Part shown: positions 22,370 through 33,730 of the stretch, in pieces
How the letters are laid out: every line of letters begins with the position of its first letter
Numbering within the stretch: the first letter of the stretch is position 1
Source: Symbiodinium microadriaticum
Lineage: Eukaryota; Sar; Dinophyceae; Suessiales; Symbiodiniaceae
Length of the DNA stretch: 64,000 bases
Direction of reading: 5' to 3'
Assembly (NCBI GenBank): GCA_001939145.1
Contig: LSRX01000067.1
Span: 1,194,083 to 1,258,082 of the forward strand
Notes under the pieces: generated by a model
Database searches by the model: none
What the model was told of the DNA's origin: nothing
Seen by the model: the letters and a program-made list of their open reading frames with translations, nothing else
Program-made: the position numbers and the translations under genes

Positions 22370-22900
22370 TATGCTGACCTCACTATAACTGTCCCGAAAA
22401 TCTCCGCTAGCACTGAAAGGCCATGCAGAGCAATCCCCACCCCAAATAACCGCTGAACCGGGACGGGGGCACCAAACTGCCTCTCCTCGCCGATCTCTTG
22501 GAACGGGGTCATGGACGAGATAGTCAACATCAAGTAGACCTTCACTTGTAGCTTCTTCCCTTCACAGAACTCCTTTCCGAAAGCCCTGGTCTGCGTGTTA
22601 CTGTTGGGGGGCTTATGGGCTGGATTTTAGGAATGATGATGCTGAAGTTACCGTCTCTGTCCCCGCAATGGAGGCGATGGTTGTGCTGGGAAGAGAAAGG
22701 GATCGATAAAACCTGGGGAGGGGGCAGACCGGGCAGACCGTCAACCCCAACGCAACAGAGGCATGCAGCTGTGGTCTGCAAGATACCATCCGAGGCGCAA
22801 TCATGGTTACAACCAGGAAGGTTCCAGCCAGCATCACCGCAAACATGCTGGTGACGTTGGGTGCCCTGGAGCAAACCCCAAAATCAAAACAGTTAAACAC
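22370..22900 (-). CDS. possible exons of a membrane protein
   Basis: Two adjacent minus-strand open frames. The first (about 22900-22640) includes SMFAVMLAGTFLVVTMIAP, a good transmembrane helix. The second (about 22605-22368) includes KVYLMLTISSMTPFQEIGEE, then a further hydrophobic stretch ending in a stop at 22367-22369. Order and hydrophobicity suggest the C-terminal part of a multi-pass membrane protein or transporter. A small intron around 22610-22640, where telomere-like bases occur, would join them. The family is not recognised. Confidence 0.3.
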
Positions 22901-22974
22901 TCGTCTGCGTTGTTGCTCTATGCCTACCTAAATGTTTACAGATATACATTGTGTGTATGTACATATGTAACCAT

Positions 22975-23030
22975 GTATCCATGTACGCATTGCAGCATAG
23001 ATATATATATATATATATATATACATAAAG
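22975..23030. repeat. (TA)n microsatellite
   Basis: TATATATATATATATATATA run near 23000-23022 within AT-rich sequence. Confidence 0.85.
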
Positions 23031-23439
23031 ACATACGGGCCTTTACATGGATGAGTTTGGAAAAAATGCTATGCGCAGCCACATAGAGAGGGGGTTGCAA
23101 CCACTAATGTTGCGGCTCTTAATCTTTTCTGCAAGCCTTGCCTTAGTTTGGGACTCTTGGAATCCAGACGGTTTAGGGCTTATGCTTTAGGGTTCAAGGT
23201 TCCCAAAGCCCTAAACAGACCGTAATCTAGTTGCCTGCTTTACCGGATACCGGGCCGTGCTCTTTACAACCACTTGCGATGCTTCTGCAGATCTTCGCGC
23301 GCCCAACTTTTTTGTGTTGCGGACCCCTAAACCCTAAACCCTGACTGTCCAAATGGGGTTTCGGATGCCAGGCTTTGAGAGTTTCGGGTTCAGGGTTTGG
23401 GATGAGCGGGCGGTTGAGAGCTTGGGTCCTGTTGGGCTC

Positions 23440-23605
23440 ATCCTGTATCGTCTTTATCGTTCAGACTTTGGTGTCCTGTATACTGTGGCCGTAAAAATTT
23501 GCTAGGTGCTGGACGGCTAGCTTGCTGCTGCTGCTGCTGCTGGTGCGGGTGCTGCGGTGGTGGCTCCGATGCAACGAAATCACCTCGGGCCTTAGGACCT
23601 AGCTT
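23440..23605 (-). CDS. possible exon with poly-glutamine run
   Basis: Minus-strand open frame in which a (CAG)6-7 run at about 23522-23543 encodes Gln, preceded by EPPPQHPH and followed by Ala/Ser/Pro. An in-frame CAG run in otherwise unique, open sequence hints at a coding exon, but a plain trinucleotide repeat is equally possible. Confidence 0.22.
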
Positions 23606-24554
23606 ATTGTGAGGGGAAGACGAGTTGTGCCTTGGACAGAATTCCAGTAAGAAGGACCTGGTCGTAAGATAGGCAACGACCTCAACACACGAAACCCTCC
23701 AGCCCCAAAGACCGTGAGTTTTACAAAACCCAGAAGCCAGAAACTCGCCAAAAACGATGATACGCTACAATATACTATAGCATACCACCAAACGAAATCA
23801 TGTACTACAGTATACTGTAACATACCACAGTACACTATAATGTAATAATATACTATGGTGCACTAGAATGCACTGTACTTGTTACTATAACATACCACAA
23901 AAGACCAGAGTCTCAACCCTGAAGAATGCACACAAGTGGCACAGGGGCCATGCTCCGAAAGCCGGCGATGGCACGGCGGCTGGGACAGCACCTCTGCGCC
24001 GGAACTTCCGGGGTTTGGGGCTTTTAGGGTTCAGGGTTTAGGGCTTTCGGGTTTTAGGGTTTTCGGCTTGAGGGTTTGGGTTTAGGGGAATCCTACCAGC
24101 ACCGACCTATGACTTGATTTGTTTGGGGCTATCATAGTGCCTGAGTCTACTGCGGCTTCTATGCAACGTCGAGACTGTGGCCACAAAAGGGCCCCAGTCC
24201 AGCCTTATCCCTGACCTCTGAATCCCATGCCAACAGCCGGATTCCACAATCCTGAACCCCGAACCGTAAACTCTAAAGAAACCCTCATCCTCAAGCCCAA
24301 CGCCGAGAAGCGGATGACGCTGGCGGCGACGTCTCCTGGAGAAGCCACTTTGTTCTTTAGCTTTATAGGTTTAGAGTTTAGGGTTTGGGGTGTAGGCTCG
24401 GAATCAGCAGGGTGTAGGGCTTCGGGTTTAGGGTTGAGGGTTAAGGGTCGGTGGTGGACTTAGCAGGCATGGCGGAAGCAGGCTAGCAAGCAGGACAGCC
24501 CCATTTAAGGTACGTGAGAAGCACAACCTTAAGCCTTGGCAGTGGGCAAAATCT
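23606..24554. other. unassigned stretch
   Basis: The segment 23750-23900 is made of short TATACTATA/GTATACTGTA palindromes. TTTAGGG tracts lie at 24010-24085 and 24365-24450. A small GC-rich open island is at 23925-24005. No gene recognised. Confidence 0.3.
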
Positions 24555-24559
24555 GATCA

Positions 24560-24900
24560 TGAGGAACCCTAAACCCTAAACCCTAATCCCTAAACCCAAA
24601 CCCCAAACCCTAAACCCCAAACCCCCAAAGTCAGGGTTTGGGGTTTAGTGTTGAGGGCTTTGAGGCTTTCGGGGTCCGAGGAGGGGCCCAGGCTGCGAAG
24701 CGCTTCATCTTGGGGCCTGGGCCAAACTTCCAGCCTTTGTTAAGCGGGTAAGGTTTGGAGTTTATAAGGTTTAGGGTTGGGGGTTTAGGGTTTAGTAATT
24801 TAGGGCTTGGGGTTTAGGGTTTAGGGTTTGGGGTTTAAGGCTTGGGGTTTAGGGTTTAGGGCTTCGGGTTTAGGGTTTGGGGTTTAGGGTTTAAGTCCAC
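24560..24900. repeat. back-to-back CCCTAAA then TTTAGGG tracts
   Basis: CCCTAAA units at 24563-24630 are followed directly by TTTAGGG units (24636-24665), then a cleaner TTTAGGG array at 24755-24895. The polarity flips at about 24632. Confidence 0.9.
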
Positions 24901-25229
24901 TTCTCCTCACTCCCCGATCTCCCTCTGAACTCCAGCGGGCCCGGGATCGGGACGGATTGGGAATTAACTGAACCCTTACCTTACTTCATGAAACCCAAAA
25001 AACACCTAGAACCCTAAAGCCCTAAAGGGTGATGTTATCGAAACCCTGAAAACCCTAAGCCGTCAGGGGTTTCGAGCTGAACAGCGGTGGAAGGATCCCG
25101 GGGTCCTGTAGCCTTCATCCGTGAGAAGTCCAAAGGGGAAGAGAGCCTGCAAAGAGGACAGCGGTTGAGGGTTTGGGGTTCGAATCTATGACAACATGTT
25201 GCGGTATGTTATGGAACCTGATAGATAGA

Positions 25230-25258
25230 TAAACAGGTTAGTTAGTTAGTTAGTTAGT

Positions 25259-25290
<32 letters not shown>

Positions 25291-25325
25291 CAGACAGATC
25301 GACAGACAAACAGATAGACAGACAG
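25230..25325. repeat. (GTTA)n (GATA)n (GACA)n microsatellite
   Basis: GTTAGTTAGTTAGTTA at 25237-25259, GATAGATA to 25290, then GACAGACA to 25325. Confidence 0.95.
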
Positions 25326-26880
25326 ATTGTTCTGTCATCTTACCGAATTTATTGTACGGTACAGCTTGGGGTAGAGAAAACCCGAAGCGGACACCTCCGA
25401 GCCCAGATAACCAAAACCCCGCTGCGTACTGTGGCCAGGCCGGCTCACTCATCTGCCTCCTCAGAGCCATCTCAGTCGTAGATCTCCCTGTTCAAACTTG
25501 AGGAAGAGAAAGATCTTCTTATCTTGCAAGCCTTCTTCTTCTTGCTCGGCTTCACTTCCTCTTCAGGCTTTCCGGCGCATGGGGCTTGGCCTTCTCGACC
25601 GCATCAGGCTTTGCCTCCTCGTCGTCGTGCTTTACTACCTCCCTCAGGAAAAACCCGTTCGGCCCCCTCCTCTTTGCTAGCTGCTGGATCGGGCTCCACT
25701 GCTCGCACGCGCTTCTTCTGACAGCATGAGGCCATACGCATATAGGGACTATTCGCAATTTTTACCGACACCGAAAACCCGAAACCCTAAACCCCTAAAC
25801 TCTCTGCTATGCCTGCCAACGCGTCATTGTGGCTAGACCCTGCCCTGCTTGATCGGCTATCAGTGGTCAGTAGCAGTTGGGCCTTTCTTAGGATAATCCC
25901 TAGCCACACAAGACAGCGGAACTTTCAGCAAAGAAGGATAGGATTTAGGGCTTGGGGTGTACGGTTTGAGGTGCTCATCACAAGGACCCCCACACCGCAA
26001 GCAAGGCAATGTTAAGTGAGCAATGCCAGGAAGCTCTACTCCCACGGTTCTGCAGGTGCGGGGTTGTGGATTTAGCCTATGGGGTTTGGGGTGTCGGATT
26101 CAACCGTTAGAGCCTGCTGCTTGGAGGTTCGGGGTTCAAGGTTCAGGGGAGTACGTGTGTAGGTTCGCGGACCATAGCAATGAAACCTGAAGCGCTGAAC
26201 AGAGGGCTGTCAGAAGCCGAACAGTCACTTCGGTGAGCCGACATGCTCTAGGTTTCGTTTAGGGTTTGGTGTTCAAGGCTTTGGGATTCAAGTTTGCGGT
26301 CAAAAGCATCAATCCTATTAGCAACATCCTCGCATACACGGCACCTTAGGACGTGGACTTAAACAACCGGGCCGTTCGCCTTCAAGCAGATCGGCTGATT
26401 GGGTAACTAAATTCTAAGGCTTACAATATGTTCGAAACAGATAGGGTCTCCAGCTTAGGGTTCTGGCCGGCTTAGTAAAGCCTGAAAAACTTGCCGTGCC
26501 CACAAGGGATTGGAGAGGTTCGTAAACCGCGAACCTACCGAATTCTGCACAAGTAGACCCTAAACCCTAAGCCCTAAACCCCGATAAGAACATCACGACA
26601 TTCGGATCCCTTCTTTCCCACGACAAGGACCAAAGCCCCGAAAGCCCGGGACCCAAAACCCTAAAACCCTCGTTTTAGAGTTTCGGGTTTTGGGTTTAGA
26701 GCCCCTAAACCCAGGCAAGTAGCATCCACCATCAAGCGGCAGCAGTTCGTGCGCGCTGGCGCAGGGCGACTACTTGGCGAGGGATCCTCCTCCACCTCGG
26801 TGTTCAGGATTTAGGGCTTAGGGTGTGTCCGTTCCACGACAACTGTCCTTGCTGTTTTTTTCACTCAACAGCATGCGAAA
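25326..26880. other. unassigned stretch with possible exons
   Basis: The island 25500-25755 reads open on the minus strand, with a Lys/Glu/Ala/Pro-rich end (DEEAKPDAVEKAKPHAPE), which could be a charged nuclear protein; unproven. Further unique islands are at 25800-25940 and 26720-26810. Telomere-like words recur at 25785, 25940, 26250, 26560 and 26660-26710. Confidence 0.25.
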
Positions 26881-26884
26881 ACAA

Positions 26885-27110
26885 AACGCTAACCCAAGAG
26901 TCCCACGAATTTGATGGACTCAACACTTTGAGAAATAGTTTTTGTTTTTCTTATCACACAACATTTATCAAGTTTCTTATTGAGTATATCGATAGATGAC
27001 TTCGCAAAGAATTCAAACGTATCAATGTAAATGTTAAACACTACCGGGGATAACATATTAACATGCCACTCAATCGAAGCCCCCATGGCCCCTTCTCTGA
27101 AGCCCACAAC
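26885..27110 (-). CDS. AT-rich open stretch, possible non-LTR RT fragment
   Basis: This piece is clearly richer in A/T than its surroundings. A minus-strand frame of about 72 codons contains LSPVVFNIYID, reminiscent of the conserved G-x-x-LSPxLFNxYI segment of LINE-type reverse transcriptases. No YxDD box follows. Either a small relic of a non-LTR element or a chance match. Confidence 0.18.
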
Positions 27111-29100
27111 CCCGAATAACCATTAAAGCTTCGGGGTTTAGGGATTCAGGGTTTAGGTTTTAGGGGTAGGCTCTTTCTTTTTGAAGCTGACATGCACCTT
27201 CACCTCCCCTCTCCTGGCGCTGGCATTGTGGGCCATCAGCAAGAGAAGCTAAACACCGGGGTTTAGGAGGTTTGGAGGGGGTTTGAGGGTTTGGAGATGC
27301 GGGATTTAAGTTCCGGGCTTTGGTGCTGAGCTAAGGATTTGGGGCCTGAAGAGTACGGCTTTTTGTGAACCAAACTCCAGAGGCTCCGAAGGCGCTACAA
27401 GAGCCGGTAGAGCCCACAGTTGTAGATTGTAGAGTTAAGGGCAGTGAGGGGATTAAGGGGAGTTAGGGGTTTAGGGCAAGAGTGACATGACGAGACCTCA
27501 TAAGCAGCATGGTAACATCTGTTACAGCTGCGTTTCCGATCTGGGTTCCTAAGTTTGAAACCCTCGGCCGTAGTGAGTTGTTGTCAGGCACGCCCGCAAA
27601 GAGCGCGAATGTTGCTTCAGCCAAAAACCACCAGCACTTCACGTAGGGGCATCATTAGCTCCAACAAAGTTTGTGGGTTACCAATTCTACGTGAGGAAAA
27701 CTACGACTGAGTTGCAGGGCCTGGAAAGCTTCTTAGCAGAACAGGTTGAATCAAAAATACACCTCCCTCCCGAAAAAATCTGGTGCACATGTCCTGAATG
27801 CATTGATTTTCCGGTGCTCGGGTTCACTTTCCGGATGGCAGGGGTGCCTGTCCCTAAGGGGTGGGTGGGCGTTGGGAGGGTTGCGCGGGGCTACCCTGCT
27901 CAGAGTTTCCGGCCAGCAGTCCCTCAAATCCCCTCAAAACGCCGAGGCACATATCCGGGCTAGGAGGTCTCGAAATGATGAGGGTTTAGGGTTTCAGGTT
28001 GAGGGGCTTTGGTTTAGGATGCAGGGTTTAGGGGGATTGAGGGGATTAAAGTTTTGGGAGGATGAGCATTTGACCTTAAGACATCGAGACTATGCAGCCT
28101 ATGCTCCACCTGGAAAATCAGGACCTACAGGCGATCTTTAGCCGTAATTACGCATCAATCAAAATCTCGCACACCTCTAACCCACATGCCGAGCAAGCTG
28201 CAAGAAAGACTGTTGCAAAAGAGAGGATTACCTGGTGCATCTGACAGTACTTACAGCATCTGTGAACCGGGTAAATTCTGGTAAATGCCAGGAAACTGGC
28301 GTTGTGTTTTTCGGGTTATCCTAATCCAAAAATCTTGCTCACGACCGACCTACCCTAAGAGGGCAAGTATACAAATAGTACGTATTTTGGCCTCTAAAGT
28401 CCCTGAATAGGACTTAGTTTGGGCTATTTGGAGTCGTAGGGCTACTTAAGCACGGCAGGCCACGTCGAATGCGTGCACGGCATGCATGCTGGCAGAAACG
28501 ACGAAGGGCGGCTCATCAGATAGTGCTCCTGGCGGGAAGACCGCTCCCCGAAGTTGGAATCCCCGTGGGTACATGGTTTCGGGTTAGGGCATCTGGTTTA
28601 AGGTTTGGGGTTTCAGGGTCCTTAAACCCAAGGCCCCAGATTCCAACAACGTAAGGATTTGAGTGGATGAATTAAAGCAAGGAAACGACAGCAGCAGGAG
28701 CGGAAAAGTGTCATCGGGCTGTGTCGGCGGACAAGTAGAGGAGTACACCCCTAAACCCTTAAGCCCTGAAGCCAGCAACACGAAAATCTATGCCCGAGCC
28801 CTGTGCCACATAATCCTCCGCAGCCAAAGCTACACTTAGACTGGCTTGTATGTGACAGCGTGGCTAGCGCCGTGATTCTATCGTAGGACGGGCATCAATC
28901 TTGAGACACAAGTCAACATATCCCCAAACCCTAAACCCTAAACCCTCTAGACTCTTCCCCGTGGACCTGAACCTTAAACCCAAAAACTTAAGGTCATACC
29001 CCCGGGCCCGGCACCGAGTGACGCAACCATGCAACATGCTCCCTTGCCGAAGTGAGCTAGGCCCCAGGGGCCTAGAGCCGAGGGTGCAGGGATTGGTTGT
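27111..29100. other. unassigned stretch with possible exons
   Basis: The best open islands are 27661-27860 (plus strand, includes WCTCPECIDFPVLGFTF, a Cys-rich patch), 28080-28240 (plus) and 28450-28575 (minus). None is recognised, and competing frames are open on both strands. TTTAGGG words lie at 27975-28040 and CCCTAAA at 28920-28945. Confidence 0.25.
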
Positions 29101-29215
29101 TGGTGCCTGCTGTTTCGTGATTGAGGTTTAGGGTGTAGAGTTTAGGGTTTAGGGTTTAAGGTTTAGGGTTTAGAGTTTAGGGTTTAGGGTTTAGGGTTTA
29201 AGGACTTAGGGCGAA
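29100..29215 (+). repeat. TTTAGGG array
   Basis: About 12 near-exact TTTAGGG or GTTTAGAG units, one of the more regular arrays in the window. Confidence 0.92.
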
Positions 29216-29329
29216 GGAATTCAACTCCACCCTAGCCGCTACGAAGTCGTCAATGCAGTCAGCTCCTTCTCGCACCGAAGGCGCCGGAGTGGTGTTGGCC
29301 CGTCCCTAGGTTGAGGATGTGGGGCGTGA

Positions 29330-29450
29330 TATAGGGACCCAATTCAATACCTATACTATTTTGGGAACTACAGTATATGTAATCTACCCCCCAAAACCTG
29401 CTCGAATGAGTAAAGCCCCTATACTAAACCCTTATGGTAGCCCTTATAGA
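29330..29450 (-). mobile_element. dispersed repeat, C/D family, reverse copy
   Basis: CCTATACTATTTTGGG, CAGTATATGTAATCTACCCCCCAAAACC, then AAAGCCCCTATACTAAACCC and AGCCCTTATAG. The last part matches 4075-4110, and the whole is the reverse orientation of the 11520-11716 composite. Confidence 0.4.
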
Positions 29451-29744
29451 GAAGCTGCAAATGCCTGAATCGTCGTCAGAACATGTGAAACGTGCCGCCA
29501 AGCGTCTAGACTCCGTACATCGTTGCTATCGCTCGGCGGCTCCGGTTTCGCGGCAAGCGACGCCATCCGTCGTCGCTCGGGAAAGCTACGTGGCCGTAGA
29601 TAGTATGGCTTCTCATGGAAACCGCCTTATCTAGGGGCCTGAATAACCATAATAGGATTTGGTGTATGTGAAAAGGAGTTCGTCTGGACGATTCGAGGCT
29701 CATGTTTAAAGCAGTAACAACGATAAGTTCAATTAGTTTTAGTA

Positions 29745-29940
29745 GTCTAGATAGACAGATAGCTAGATAGATAGATAAGTGGATGTGATAGACAGATAGA
29801 TAGATAAATAGATAGACAGGTAGATAAATAGATAGACAGATAGCTAGATAGATAGATAAGTGGATGTGATAGACAGATAGATAGATAAATAGATAGACAG
29901 GTAGATAAATAGATAGACAGATAGCTAGATAGATCAGATC
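29745..29940. repeat. GATA minisatellite with an 80-base higher-order duplication
   Basis: GATAGATA/GACA/GATAAATA units in which a block of about 80 bases containing GATAAGTGGATGTGATAGAC occurs tw/ice in tandem (from about 29755 and 29834), then a partial third. Confidence 0.9.
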
Positions 29941-30600
29941 TCTCTATGTGTACATATATACAAAGCTAGTCTTGTTGGTTTTCATATTTATAGCTGCAAG
30001 AGCACAAACAACTTGAGGAGTGCCTGGGATATTCTAGCTTAAACCCTAAGGAGCAAAGCTCCGAAATTGAGTGTTTGGTTGAGGGATTTGGCTTAGGGTT
30101 TGGGCTTTAGGCTTTAAGATTTCGGGTTTAGGGTTTAAGCTTTCGGCTTTAGGCTTAGAGGCCTGTAGGGTTTAGTAGTTTAGTGGCTCCATGGCACATC
30201 ATGCCTCTGCGACTACATCGAGCAGACTGCCGATGGTGGGATAAAGAATGCATGGCGTTTGCCAAAGACTTAACGAAGACTCTGCGCAATAAGCCACCGT
30301 ATTTTACCCTAAACCCTAAACATTAGCATCCCCGGTCTACAGAGGCGTGCTAAGCATTGCAGAAGAGCAACTACGGCTTAGGGATCAAGGATTTAGGGTT
30401 TGGGGTTTAGGGCTTAGGATTTTTAGGGGTTTAGGGATTAGGGTTTTTAGGTTTTGGGGGGGTTTTGGACTTAGGGATTCGGGTGTGGAGCTCAGGGGGC
30501 TACAGCCGCACCCGAGCCCTCGCTGCCCATGGGACGAAGCAGCAAAAACCCGCGAACTGCCACAACTGCAGGGTCCCCCCATGAATTCGGCATGAGGGCT
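29941..30600. other. unassigned stretch with TTTAGGG tracts
   Basis: TTTAGGG words at 30070-30180 and 30375-30485. The unique island 30185-30300 is open but unrecognised. Confidence 0.3.
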
Positions 30601-30715
30601 TATAATAAGGACCAACATAAAAAAAAAATCTGTATTAGGGTTTATGAAAGGACCTACATTTATAAAAAAAATCTGCACTAGGATTTTNTTTTTATTAAGG
30701 ACCTACATCAAAGGT
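30600..30715. repeat. three-unit irregular tandem repeat
   Basis: AAGGACC(A/T)ACAT, an A-run, ATCTG(T/C)A, then TTAGG(G/A)TTT, repeated three times at about 45-base spacing. The N at 30688 lies inside the third unit. Confidence 0.6.
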
Positions 30716-31300
30716 TATCGCGGCTTAAGGTGCGTCTCATCGGGAAGCCACATGACCAAGCACCAGGCCTCACATCCTGAACGCCAGACCGCGAGTCGTA
30801 AACCCCAAACTTACAACCCAAACCCCAAACCCGAAGCCGTAAAGCATAAACACCACAACCCTAGACCTCAAACCCCAACCTCCTGTCTTCAACCCTTCGG
30901 AAAAGTTGTCAGGGCCTAACCAAACCCTGAAAAATCTAAAGCCCTCTAAATCCTGAAAACCCGAAAGCCGATACCCTGAATGCCCCCTATACCCTAAACC
31001 CTAAACCCTGAATCCTCTCCAACCCTCCCGGGGTGCTTCATTCTCCCGCCCCGACTCTACCGTCGCGTTCGCCACAAGCCCAACTACCCTACACCCAACG
31101 ACTCAAGCTCAAATGCTAAACCTTAAACCCCAACACCCCCAAAACATCCCCAAAACCCAAAACTAAGGCCCTAACCCCTAAACCCCAAACCTCTAAACCT
31201 CCCCAAACCCCAAAACTCCAAACCTCCGCCCCAAAAAACCCAAACCCCAAAACCCTAAACATCCCAAACCAAAAAAGATTTTGAGGATGGCTGCCATCCA
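30716..31300 (-). repeat. CCCTAAA/CCCCAAACC-rich stretch
   Basis: C-rich degenerate heptamers through 30795-31020 and 31095-31270, with a short unique interruption around 31020-31080. Frames over it are repeat translations. Confidence 0.8.
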
Positions 31301-33327
31301 CCCGTCTTCATGAATCTCTGAGAGCCCCGCTGGTGCTGCAATCCCCTGTCCTGGGTCCGACGCACGGCTTTGTAAGGGTTTAGGGTTTAAGGTTTAGGGT
31401 TAAGGTTTTTGTTTTGGGGTTTAGGGCTTCGGGTTTGGGGCCAATGCACGGTTTTGTAAGGGTAGAAGCTTGGGTTTTGCAGGGTTTAGAGAGATCAAGA
31501 TGAACGGCTGCGCCAAGACAAAGATGTCGCGCTGCGTCATTCAGAAAGGTGTTAGGGTTTGATGGGGTTCTAACGATTTTACAAGGGTTCACATCAGGGC
31601 TGTATCCAGGCACGTAGTGGGTTTATAGCGGATTTGCAAGCATTGATAGGGTTCATATACAGGTTGAGCATAAAAGAAAAAATTACGCGTCTTAGGGTGT
31701 CACAGGGTTTTGTACAGACATAAGGTCCAGGGTCTAGGGATCAGGAACTTAATGCAATCTACCGTATCTGGGTAACGTAGGGGCATGATAGTTACAATAG
31801 GATATGGGGTATATTCTAACTCAATGATATAGGGGCTCTATGGGGACAATAGCGTTAATTATTCCGACCCCCAAAAAACCTCACTTAAGCTGAAAGCTCC
31901 TCCACCAGAACCCAAGCTCAGAGTTGGAGGACCGAGCTGGCCGACGTCACTGCAGGGTCCACGGCTATTTGGGTTTGGGGGTTGTGGGCCAAAGGTCTCG
32001 GGGTTAGGGGCTTAAAGTTTAGGGTTTGGGGTACTGGGCTTTCTATGACTTACTGCATCGGCTCTATTCATACTCTTACAATTACTTTGACTATGTCTAT
32101 TACTATTATTATTGGTCTTGTTTGTGTTTTCGGTATTGTCCGTTGTGTTCTTTGTTTATCTTGCCGTGTCTTATCCTATCTTGTCTCGTCTTGTCTTACC
32201 CTACATGGTATTATTACATGATATTGTACTCGTAAGAACTACGGATGTAAAGCATTTGACGCCTTGGGCTGCGCTTACGGTGCGCGGCTTGAGACTTGTC
32301 CCCAGTTTCTCAGCAAGCCTTAAACCCTCTACCTGGCACTGCCAACACCTACTTTTCCCTAGGGTTCCTTTGCTGTCTAGTTTTGGGTTTCTTAACCAGA
32401 ACCTGCAAAAAAAAGTAGGTTATGGTAGTTTTAGCCTAAACCCCATTTCGCAGCTTCAAAACGTTCTGCACCTTGGTGTCAGGCCCTTGAGGTTCACTCC
32501 AAACACCGATTGCAAGGCATTCAGAGGGTTTAGGGTCTTGGGTTTCGGGATTTACAAGATCTGTCACTAGTCCCTCCATGTCACCTCGCAACCCTCATAG
32601 CACCTTGTAAAAACATACGGAGGCTCATACAGCTTTTCGCAAAGAACATAGACCTTCCGTAACGGTGCTGCAAAGATCCGCCACAATACTCAGACAGGAA
32701 AGGTCCATCCCCAAGGTAACGAGTTTTTCGGGCTAGTTTTAGGAGTACTACATGGGTTCGGGATTCGGGAAAAGTACGGAAGTTCTTCAAATCATGACGA
32801 GAAGCTGTACACGAAGAGACGCAGAGACATTTGCCTCTCTGGATCCTCGTACATCATAAGATTGTCTCCGATGTACCTGCCGCAGACTCTGAGAAACAGA
32901 AGCATCTTATGCGACAAATCACCTGCGGACCACACCACCACCCACATCATGCGGACCGAGGAGATTGATAAACTTCCTCACCTAGGTAATGTGTATAGTA
33001 TAAACCCTAATATACATCCTAATTTTCAGAATTGAAGAAAGAAAGTGGGTTTAGAAATCAAGGGTGCGAAGCGTGGTTACTGGAGGGTTTCCAACAATGT
33101 CACGAAGGGAGCGTAACATGGGGCAAGCGGGCGTGAGGGGCCGTATAACCCCTACCCGTTTACAAAACTAGACCCTACAAACACTAAACATTGTGGCTTG
33201 GATCTGGCCGAGGGCCAGCTTTAACAAAACATCCGGGTATCTGTCAAAATCAGGGCCACTTTTGGGGAGCCCTATATAAGTCTACGCTTAGTATGGCACC
33301 CAGTTTGGGGACCCAAAAGAGGCCTAC
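31301..33327. other. unassigned stretch with possible exons
   Basis: A TTTAGGG tract at 31376-31435 and a family C-like copy at about 31790-31870 (ends AATTATTCCGACCCCC). The segment 32050-32210 is built of short CTTGTCT/TATTATTATT repeats. Islands at 32600-32800 and 32815-32990 are open on the minus strand (the second contains MLLFLRVCGRYIGDNLMMY) but also open on the plus strand. Not recognised. Confidence 0.28.
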
Positions 33328-33426
33328 GGCTGATGATATACATCCTGCATTACCCATAAGAAACAATGTACCATAATTCCAATAGTTTAGGGTCCTCAAG
33401 GTAAGGCAGGACTTACATCAACAGTA
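33328..33426 (-). mobile_element. MITE family A, copy 3 (reverse)
   Basis: Reverse-orientation copy: GATGATATACATCCTGCATTA, CCATAATTCCAATAGTTTAGG, GTCCTCAAGGTAAGGCAGG, ACATCAACAGTA. It aligns over its full length with 18515-18617. Confidence 0.7.
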
Positions 33427-33730
33427 GTTTTGACAACCACCCATCCCTGGGTTTTCGATGCGGCGAAGAACTGCAGACAGCCTCGGAGATACCTGGTTGC
33501 AACACCTGAGATAGAATACAAACAATATAGAACAAGCAATCGTGATGGTAATAATACTCATGTTTCCCCCTTCTGTTTATTCAACCACCACACTAATAAA
33601 GAATATTCGTGGCAACGAACACACTTGTAGTAAGCCAGAAGATCCGAAAGCCCTAACTACAACACTCTGGCAGGGCTTTTGCGTTTCGGATGTACACACG
33701 CCTTTTTGAGATGAGTGGACGTCCCGTGGC

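Noticed and set aside
29745-29940. CRISPR-like array of direct repeats
   Set aside because: GATA microsatellite with one tandem duplication; no unique spacers, and the genome is eukaryotic.
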